Position numbers and translations under genes: made by a program | Assembly (NCBI GenBank): GCA_938004815.1 | Contig: CALKVR010000181.1 | Span: 1-9,451, forward strand | DNA length: 9,451 nucleotides | DNA from: an uncultured Polyangiaceae bacterium | GTDB taxonomy: Bacteria; Myxococcota_A; Polyangia; Polyangiales; Polyangiaceae | Reading direction: 5' to 3' | Part shown: in pieces, positions 1-8,522 of the stretch | Layout: each line of letters opens with the position of its first letter | Position numbering within the stretch: the first letter of the stretch is position 1 | The notes under the pieces: generated by a model | Databases searched by the model: none | Told to the model about the DNA's origin: nothing | The model's input: only the letters and a program-made list of their open reading frames with translations

Positions 1-2473
1 GGCCGTCGGAGGTGAGCTCGCGGATGTACACGATGCGGGCCCCCAGCATGAGCGGAAGCAAGAGGCCGCACGTGAACTCGAACGTGTGATGCAGCGGCAA
101 GACGCTCAGCACCTGGTCACGGGGCCCGAGCGGGAAGAGCGGCGCGAGCGCGGCCAAGAGCGCGGTGAAGTTCTTGTGCATGAGCATCACGCCCTTGGGC
201 TCGCCGGTCGTGCCGCTCGTGTAGAGGATGCTCGCGACGTCTTCGCCCGAGGGCTTCGCGCCCTGGAAGCGGTAGCGGGCGAGGCGCGCCTCGCCCTCGG
301 TCGGGCTGGTCAGGCTGGCGAGATCGAAGATCGGTGTGCTCGGCGCTCTCTCGCGGACGTGGGGCGCGCCCTTTTCCTCGATCGTCTCGTCCCAGATGCA
401 GGCCACGGCCGCGCTCGATCGAACGATGTTCCAGAGCTGCGGCCCCTCGAGCGCCGGGTCGACGGGCACGACGACCGCGCCGGCCCGCAGGATGGCGAAG
501 TAGGCCATGCCCCAGCCAGGGCGGTTCCGCCCGCCGAGGACGACGCGATCGCCCTCTTTGACCCCCGCTTCGCGCAGCACCTCGGCCGCGAAGTGCGAGA
601 CGTCGCGCCAGTAGCGGTAGGTGACGCGCGTGAGACCGTCGTCGGTGATCTCTTGGAGGGCGAGCGCGTGGTCGTGACGCTCGGCGACCTCGTCGAGCAA
701 GTCGAGGAGGTGATCGTACGAGCGGAGCGCCTTGAGCTCGCGCGTCATCTTCTCGTCGATCTCCGGCATGATCCACTTCTCCAGACCGGGGAGGTGGACC
801 TCGTACATCCACTGGCGCCAGTCGATCGACTCGGGATACCAGACGAACTTCGCGCGTTCGTCGGCCGGCATCCGCGCCATCGCCTCGCGGGTGTTGGCGC
901 ACGAGAACACCCAATCGGACTCGGCCGTGAACGGCACGAACAGATCCATGATGTCGCCGGTGCGATCTTCTTGCTTGGCCGCGCCCTGGAGGGCGCGCGC
1001 GGCCGGCTTGAAGATCGACGAGAGCGGGCCGACCGCGGCCCGGTCGAGCACCTTGGAGACGCCGCGCATCGCCGACGCGAACTGGTGCGGGCCGAGCGTC
1101 TGGTAGTCCTTCTTCGAGACGCCCATCGACTCGAAGTGCTGCGACACGAGGTCGAAGACCTTGGTCGTCTTGCCGTCCTGGACGCGCTTGCGCTTGTAGA
1201 GGCCGATGAGCTCGAGGTACCGCGTCATCGAGCAGCCGTTGGTGTCGGTGACGCCGTACTGGTAGACGGGCTTGTGCGTGCCCTGGATGAGCTCGCACAG
1301 CGAGGCGATCATGCCCGCCGCGACCATGTCTACCGGGATGATGTCGAGGTGGACCTTGGGGTCGCCCGGGAAACGGACGATGCCGTTCAGCGCCATGTAG
1401 ATGAACGGCGCGCTCGTGTTGATGCCCTCGTTCCAGCCGGGGAACGGGTACTCGCAGCTCGACTCGACGACGGCGGGGCGAACGATGGTGTACGAGAGGC
1501 CGCTCGCGGCGAGGGCCTGCTCACCGATGCTCTTCGTGTACGTGTAGATGTTCGACCAGCCCCAGAACCGCGCGCGCTCTTGCCCCGCGTCGATGAGCTG
1601 CTTCTCTACGAAGCGGCGCTTCACCTTGGCGAGCTCGTCCTCGAGGGCGTGGCCGCGCGACGGCTCGCCCCGCTCCTCGAGGTTCTTCTTCGCTTGATCG
1701 AGGAACGCGCTCTGGCGAAACGCGTCGTTGGACCGGTGCCGCGCCATGCGCACGAGGTCGAGGCACTCTTCGATTTCGCGCTGCGGGTCCCAGTGGGACC
1801 GCTCGAGCTGGCGGCCCTTGCGGTACTCACCGAGCAAGCGATCTCCGGCGGCGCGGGGGAACGGAACGCTCAGCGGGTCGGCCTCTTCGATCACGCCGGA
1901 GCGGTAGCCCGCCACGTAGCAGGTGCTCGTGTGCATGACCGGCGCGTCGAGCGCGCGCGCGAGCGAGACGAGGTTGTTCACGCCGAACGCGTTGACCTCG
2001 AGCGCCTCGTCGAGCGGCGGGTCGAAGTCGACGACGCCCGAGACGTTGACCACGGCGGTGATCGAGCCCTGCAGCTGCTGCACGAGCGCGGGGTCGATCC
2101 CAAGGCGGTCTTGCACGATGTCGCCCGCGACGGGCGTGATCTTCTGGCGGATGAACGCCTCGAACCCCGAGCCCGGGTGCTGCTCGCGGACGGGATCGAA
2201 CGTGGGCGAGGTGACGATCTGCGACCAGAAGCGCTCGTCGGCCGTCTGGTCCTTCTTCGGTCGCACCAAGAGGTAGAGGTGGCCGACCTCGGGGAAGCGA
2301 TGCAGAAGCATCGCGACCCAGACCTTGCCGAGGAAGCCGGTGCCGCCCACGACCACGAGGCGGGCGCCGCGCAGGACCTCGGACGGGACGAGAGAGCCTT
2401 GGCTCGGGACAACGGCGAGAGGCCCCGGCGTGGCGCCCGAGACCCCGTTGGACTGCGACGGATCGTGGCTCAT
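1..2473 (-). CDS. Fatty acyl-CoA reductase / AMP-binding acyl-activating fusion enzyme (C-terminus beyond window)
   Basis: The gene is read from ATG at 2473 and is open for 824 codons to the left edge, so the C-terminus is missing. Residues 40-50 hold a Rossmann nucleotide-binding loop (GGTGFLGK at 43-50). The SDR catalytic Tyr-x-x-x-Lys is at Y310-K314 (YTYTK). It is followed by the VRPAVVES and FPGWNEG segments and the DIIPVDMVA stretch typical of alcohol-forming fatty acyl-CoA reductases. A reductase C-terminal region runs to about residue 575, ending in VHLPGLEKW. From about 600 an AMP-binding domain begins; its phosphate-binding A3 motif YTSGTTGEPKG is at 751-761, followed by LPLHHTFEF. 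Expected chemistry: ATP-dependent activation of a fatty acid and NAD(P)H reduction of the acyl thioester to aldehyde or alcohol. The reductase-then-adenylation order is opposite to that of carboxylic acid reductases. It recalls multifunctional lipid enzymes of myxobacteria such as ElbD of ether-lipid synthesis, but the carrier-protein and acyltransferase parts expected there would lie outside the window. No Shine-Dalgarno is visible before the ATG. Confidence 0.9.
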   Translation of the reverse strand, partial: MSHDPSQSNGVSGATPGPLAVVPSQGSLVPSEVLRGARLVVVGGTGFLGKVWVAMLLHRFPEVGHLYLLVRPKKDQTADERFWSQIVTSPTFDPVREQHPGSGFEAFIRQKITPVAGDIVQDRLGIDPALVQQLQGSITAVVNVSGVVDFDPPLDEALEVNAFGVNNLVSLARALDAPVMHTSTCYVAGYRSGVIEEADPLSVPFPRAAGDRLLGEYRKGRQLERSHWDPQREIEECLDLVRMARHRSNDAFRQSAFLDQAKKNLEERGEPSRGHALEDELAKVKRRFVEKQLIDAGQERARFWGWSNIYTYTKSIGEQALAASGLSYTIVRPAVVESSCEYPFPGWNEGINTSAPFIYMALNGIVRFPGDPKVHLDIIPVDMVAAGMIASLCELIQGTHKPVYQYGVTDTNGCSMTRYLELIGLYKRKRVQDGKTTKVFDLVSQHFESMGVSKKDYQTLGPHQFASAMRGVSKVLDRAAVGPLSSIFKPAARALQGAAKQEDRTGDIMDLFVPFTAESDWVFSCANTREAMARMPADERAKFVWYPESIDWRQWMYEVHLPGLEKWIMPEIDEKMTRELKALRSYDHLLDLLDEVAERHDHALALQEITDDGLTRVTYRYWRDVSHFAAEVLREAGVKEGDRVVLGGRNRPGWGMAYFAILRAGAVVVPVDPALEGPQLWNIVRSSAAVACIWDETIEEKGAPHVRERAPSTPIFDLASLTSPTEGEARLARYRFQGAKPSGEDVASILYTSGTTGEPKGVMLMHKNFTALLAALAPLFPLGPRDQVLSVLPLHHTFEFTCGLLLPLMLGARIVYIRELTSDG

Positions 2474-2499
2474 GACAAAGCACGTGACCGTTCGGTCAC
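2470..2499 (-). other. Possible 9-codon leader ORF overlapping the reductase start
   Basis: On the minus strand GTG at 2499-2497 opens nine codons (V/M-T-E-R-S-R-A-L-S) and ends in TGA at 2472-2470. This makes an ATGA overlap with the reductase ATG at 2473. A GGAG lies 11 nt upstream of the GTG. Since the reductase ATG has no Shine-Dalgarno, translational coupling from this mini-ORF is conceivable. The ORF also covers the whole 16-bp palindrome, so it may be coincidental. The frame is open further upstream into the rhomboid gene, which weakens the case. Confidence 0.15.
2484..2499. promoter_or_regulatory. Perfect 16-bp palindrome, probable TetR-family operator
   Basis: Two perfect 7-bp arms, GTGACCG and CGGTCAC, flank a TT spacer. 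The size, short spacer and GACCG/CGGTC half-sites resemble operators bound by TetR-family repressors, many of which control fatty-acid and lipid genes. The site ends 10 bp upstream of the reductase start codon and 97 bp upstream of the rhomboid start. It is therefore best placed to repress the acyl-CoA reductase gene. No regulator gene is encoded in the window, so the binding protein is unknown. Confidence 0.55.
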
Positions 2500-2504
2500 T
2501 TTGG

Positions 2505-2523
2505 CCGCTTCTCCAGGAAGCGG
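2505..2523. repeat. Inverted repeat, 7-bp perfect arms with 5-nt loop
   Basis: CCGCTTC (2505-2511) and GAAGCGG (2517-2523) are perfect reverse complements separated by TCCAG. It sits just upstream of the palindrome on the reductase side, so it could form a hairpin in the reductase 5' leader or be a second protein-binding site. In such GC-rich DNA short inverted repeats also arise by chance. Confidence 0.4.
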
Positions 2524-2556
2524 ACGCGCGGAATCGCCCCTCGCTGGGGGCGCGTC
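2523..2556. repeat. Nested inverted repeats in the divergent intergenic region
   Basis: The inner arms GCCCC (2536-2540) and GGGGC (2547-2551) flank the loop TCGCTG. The outer arms GACGCG (2523-2528) and CGCGTC (2551-2556) surround them, with an unpaired stretch on the left. Together they could fold into a bulged stem-loop on either strand. No T-tract follows, so it does not look like an intrinsic terminator. Its role is unknown. Confidence 0.3.
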
Positions 2557-2558
2557 AA
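2530..2558 (-). promoter_or_regulatory. Weak candidate promoter for the reductase gene
   Basis: On the minus strand TTGACG (2558-2553) is a good -35-like hexamer. With a 17-nt spacer it is followed by GATTCC (2535-2530), a poor -10 match. If it is real, transcription would start near 2523 and the palindrome at 2484-2499 would lie within the 5' leader. The call rests almost entirely on the -35 hexamer. Confidence 0.2.
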
Positions 2559-2583
2559 GCGGACCTGTGCTTGTGCGGCGCGT

Positions 2584-2589
2584 TACACT
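2584..2589 (+). promoter_or_regulatory. Candidate -10 element of a leaderless promoter for the rhomboid gene
   Basis: TACACT (TANNNT type, 4 of 6 matches to TATAAT) ends 6 nt before the ATG at 2596. Transcription would therefore begin at or very near the A of the start codon. No purine-rich Shine-Dalgarno stands at a usable distance; the GGCGG abuts the ATG. No convincing -35 hexamer is seen 17 nt upstream (GGACCT). The arrangement matches the TANNNT-N6/7-ATG pattern of leaderless mRNAs known in several high-GC bacteria. Confidence 0.35.
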
Positions 2590-2595
2590 CGGCGG

Positions 2596-3603
2596 ATGGG
2601 CCAGGCACCCCCCAGCGAAGACCCCGAGATCCCGGACTGGGTCCTCGGCGCGGGGCGGCTCCTCGGCCTGAGCCCCATCCAGACGCGCTGGAAGATCCTG
2701 GCCGCTCACCGCAAGTGGCGCTCATTTCGCCGCGAGCTCGAGCCTGCCTCCCGCGGCTTCGAGCACCAGATCTGCGTCGAGTGCGGCGCCGTTCAGCCCC
2801 ACGAGGCCAAGGTCTGCTCGAGCTGCGGCGACAAGCTCGCGTCGCCCGGTGGGCGGTTTCTCCGCAGCCTCGGCCTCTCGGTCCCGACGTTCGTCTCGGT
2901 GAGCTCGCTGCTCGGGCTCGCCATCATCGTCATCTATTTCCGCATGATGACGGAGTGGAAGGGCCAGGGGCTGATGGGCTGGGACATGGAGGCGCTCCTC
3001 GCTCACGGTGGGCTGTACCCGCCGCTCGTCTTCGAGAACGGGGAGTGGTGGCGGATCGGCACCGCCAATTTCCTCCACATCGGCGTCTGGCACGTGTTCT
3101 TCAACATCGCGGGCTTGTCGCAGGTCGGCCCCTCCATCGAGGACGTCTTCGGTCGCGCGCGGATGGTGTTCTTCTTCTTGCTGACAGGCATCCTCGCGAT
3201 GGGGGCGAGCGCGATCATCCAGCCGATGACGCCGACCGCGGGCGCGTCGGGTGCGCTCATGGGCTTGATCGGTGTCGCCGCCGGCTGGGGGCACCGCCGC
3301 AAGACCAGCCACGGCAAGGCGATCCGCGACCAGATGATCAAATGGGGCGTCTACACGATGCTCTTCGGTCTGGTCGTGGGGGCGAACCACGTCGCCCACT
3401 TGGCTGGCTTCATCGCCGGCGCCGTGATCGGCGCGGCGTTTCCTCCCGACACGTTGGAAAAGACGAAGGGCTCTCCGGCTTCGATCGTCATGGGCATCGT
3501 CGGCGGCGTCGGCTGCGGCGTCCTCGTGCTGCTGACGCTCGTCCCCCCCGCCTCTTCTCGGGAGCTCCCGGCGAGGTCCTCGTCGTCAGAAACAGCACAC
3601 TGA
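2596..3603 (+). CDS. Rhomboid family intramembrane serine protease with N-terminal zinc ribbon
   Basis: A 335-aa membrane protease expected to cut transmembrane substrates within the lipid bilayer. The cytoplasmic-type N-terminus (1-90) has a basic stretch (RWKILAAHRKWRSFRR) and a zinc ribbon with C60/C63 and C74/C77. Membrane segments follow at about 95-116, 155-175, 188-207, 215-231, 248-262, 266-283 and 296-317. Rhomboid hallmarks are all present: the L1-loop E-W-W-R at 150-153, H166-x3-N170 (oxyanion hole region), the catalytic serine S218 in GASGA, and H268 in AHLAG completing the Ser-His dyad. The protease therefore looks active. The substrate cannot be told from the sequence. The start is the first available in-frame ATG, directly behind a -10-like hexamer. 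It is divergent from the lipid enzyme gene and separated by 85 bp from the kinase operon, so a shared function with either is not implied. Confidence 0.93.
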   Translation: MGQAPPSEDPEIPDWVLGAGRLLGLSPIQTRWKILAAHRKWRSFRRELEPASRGFEHQICVECGAVQPHEAKVCSSCGDKLASPGGRFLRSLGLSVPTFVSVSSLLGLAIIVIYFRMMTEWKGQGLMGWDMEALLAHGGLYPPLVFENGEWWRIGTANFLHIGVWHVFFNIAGLSQVGPSIEDVFGRARMVFFFLLTGILAMGASAIIQPMTPTAGASGALMGLIGVAAGWGHRRKTSHGKAIRDQMIKWGVYTMLFGLVVGANHVAHLAGFIAGAVIGAAFPPDTLEKTKGSPASIVMGIVGGVGCGVLVLLTLVPPASSRELPARSSSSETAH

Positions 3604-3616
3604 GGCGCGATGCCTC
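3602..3616 (+). terminator. Small hairpin at the rhomboid stop codon (weak terminator candidate)
   Basis: GAGGC (3602-3606) and GCCTC (3612-3616) form a perfect 5-bp stem with loop GCGAT, beginning inside the TGA stop. There is no following T-run, so intrinsic termination is doubtful. Confidence 0.2.
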
Positions 3617-3688
3617 GTCGGGCGTCGATCCGCGCGCGGCCATGCGATCGATCCTGTCGCGCGCGCGCCGCTCGGCTAATCGTAGCGT
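3604..3688. other. 85-bp intergenic gap between rhomboid and kinase genes
   Basis: The gap is extremely GC-rich. Alternating CG runs at 3631-3638 and 3658-3667 can pair with each other around a 19-nt spacer that contains GCGATCGATC. There is no T-tract. The only AT-rich spot is GGCTAAT (3674-3680), just before the kinase start. No small ORF with recognisable content is seen. Confidence 0.4.
3675..3680 (+). promoter_or_regulatory. Candidate -10 element before the kinase operon
   Basis: GCTAAT shares four positions with TATAAT and ends 8 nt before the GTG start at 3689. As with the rhomboid gene, no Shine-Dalgarno is visible, so a leaderless or near-leaderless transcript is possible. No -35 hexamer is recognisable. 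Support is weak. Confidence 0.2.
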
Positions 3689-7098
<3,410 letters not shown>

Positions 7099-7102
<4 letters not shown>

Positions 7103-7923
7103 GCGCCGAAGAAGAGCACTCCGCGCTCGAGCTCGGCCTCCTCCTCGAGGCGATTTACCAGAAGTACCACTACGACTTCCGGCAGTACGCCGAGGCATCG
7201 CTCCGGCGCAGGCTCAGCGCCGCGCTCGTCCAGCTCCGCTGCGCGACCCTCTCCGACCTCCAGCGGCGGGTCCTCCACGAGCCCAAGGCGTTCAGCGAGC
7301 TCTTGCGGTTCCTGACCGTGCAGGTCAGCGAGCTCTTTCGCGACCCGCCCTACTATCGCGCCATTCGCGAGCGCGTCCTGCCCTACCTGCGGACGTACCC
7401 GTCGATCAAGATCTGGGTCGCGGGGTGCTCCACCGGTGAAGAGGCGTACTCGCTGGCGATCATCCTGCAGGAGGAGGGCCTGCTCGACCGGGCGATGATC
7501 TACGCCACCGACATCAATGGCGAGAGCCTGCGCGCCGCCGAGGCCGGCGTATACCAGAGCGATCGGTTCGCCCGCTTCAGCGAGAACTACCTCGCCGCGG
7601 GCGGGCGCGGGTCTCTCTCCGAGTTCTACACCGCCAACTACGCCTCGGCGGTGATGGACCGCAGCCTCCGCAAGGCGATCCTCTTTTCGGACCACAGCCT
7701 CGCGACCGACTCCACGTTCGCCGAGGTCGAGCTCGTCTCGTGCCGCAACGTGCTCATCTACTTCGAGCGCGAGCTGCAGGAGCGCGCCATCGGCGTGCTG
7801 CGCGACTCTCTCTGTCGCAAGGGTTTTCTGGGGCTCGGCTCCAAAGAGACACTGCGGTTCTCTGCGCACGCCCCCGCCTTCACCGAGTTCGCGTCCGACG
7901 AGCGCATCTACCAGCGGATCTGA
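7099..7923 (+). CDS. CheR-type SAM-dependent protein glutamate methyltransferase
   Basis: 274 aa, about the length of classical CheR (about 290). CheR enzymes transfer methyl groups from S-adenosylmethionine to glutamates of signalling proteins. An N-terminal helical CheR_N-like part (1-75) includes R-R-R at 36-38. It is followed by TVQVSELFRDP at 73-83, where canonical enzymes have T-x-x-T-x-F-F-R. The SAM-binding motif I is AGCSTGEEAY at 108-117, matching the family's AGCSTGEEPYS closely. ATDIN at 136-140 supplies the acidic residue D138, and CRNVLIYF is at 215-222. There is no C-terminal TPR extension. The ATG at 7099 is preferred over an in-frame GTG 12 nt upstream because it gives a 4-nt ATGA overlap with the kinase stop, typical of translational coupling. 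With no chemoreceptor encoded nearby, the adjacent hybrid kinase is the natural candidate substrate, but this is not shown. Confidence 0.92.
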
Positions 7924-7925
7924 CC

Positions 7926-8522
7926 ATGGTGACCACCCCTCGTCCCATCGACGCTCTCGTCATCGGCGGATCGGCCGGCGCTCTGGAGGTGCTCATGACG
8001 GTGCTCCCGGCGCTCCCGCGAGACTTGAGCGCGGCGGTGGTGATCGTCCTCCACCTCGCGCCCCACAAGCCGAGCTACCTCCGTGACGTGCTGTCTCAGC
8101 GGACGGCGCTCGCCGTTCGTGAGCCCGACGACAAGGAGCCCATGCTCCCGGGGACGGTCTACGTGGGGCCTCCCAACTACCACCTCTTGATAGAGCGAAA
8201 TAGGACGCTCGCCCTGAGCGTCGACGACGCCGTCAATTTCTCGCGTCCGTCCATCGACGTCCTCTTCGAGTCGGCGGCCGAGGCCCTGGGGCCCTCCGTC
8301 GCGGGCGTCCTGCTTACGGGTGCCAACGACGACGGGGCGCGGGGGCTGGCGCGCATCCGAGCGAGCGGTGGTATCACGGTGGTTCAGTCGCCCGAGACCG
8401 CGTCGGCGAGCGCCATGCCCGAGGCGGGCATTCGCGCGGCCGCCATCGACCATGTGCTCCCACCAGAGAGGATTGGGCCGCTCCTCGTCGAGCTCGCCAA
8501 ACGTTCCGGAGGATCGCGTTGA
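7926..8522 (+). CDS. CheB-type methylesterase, catalytic domain only
   Basis: 198 aa, corresponding to only the C-terminal esterase/deamidase domain of classical CheB (about 350 aa); the N-terminal receiver domain is absent. The predicted catalytic triad is complete: S16 in GGSAGA (14-19), H43 in VLHLAP, and D136 in LTGANDDGARG. Other family landmarks are PGTVYVGPPNYHL (75-87), SRPSIDVLFES (106-116) and MPEAGI (164-169). It should hydrolyse methyl-glutamate esters, or deamidate Gln, on the protein modified by the upstream CheR. Lacking a receiver, it cannot be switched by phosphorylation in the classical way and may be constitutive or governed by partners. It starts 2 nt after the CheR stop; no strong Shine-Dalgarno is seen, consistent with coupled translation. 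A GTG directly follows the ATG as a second possible start. Confidence 0.92.
   Translation: MVTTPRPIDALVIGGSAGALEVLMTVLPALPRDLSAAVVIVLHLAPHKPSYLRDVLSQRTALAVREPDDKEPMLPGTVYVGPPNYHLLIERNRTLALSVDDAVNFSRPSIDVLFESAAEALGPSVAGVLLTGANDDGARGLARIRASGGITVVQSPETASASAMPEAGIRAAAIDHVLPPERIGPLLVELAKRSGGSR
8508..8512 (+). promoter_or_regulatory. Strong ribosome binding site deciding a TTG start
   Basis: GGAGG lies within the end of the CheB gene, 6 nt before TTG at 8519. It is the clearest Shine-Dalgarno in the window and is the main reason for accepting the rare TTG start of the following kinase. Confidence 0.75.

Noticed and set aside
117..1298. 393-codon minus-strand frame overlapping the reductase gene
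   Set aside because: It overlaps the true minus-strand frame, which carries the AMP-binding A3 motif. The alternative is Arg/Pro-rich without motifs.
86..2671. 861-codon plus-strand open frame covering the reductase gene
   Set aside because: It is antisense to a clearly recognisable enzyme. Its protein is a low-complexity mix of Arg, Asp, Val, Leu and Glu with no domain motifs, as expected of a high-GC shadow frame.
3631..3667. GC-only hairpin between rhomboid and kinase genes as an intrinsic terminator
   Set aside because: The arms are simple alternating CG that can pair in many registers, and no T-run follows. It is kept only as a description of the gap.
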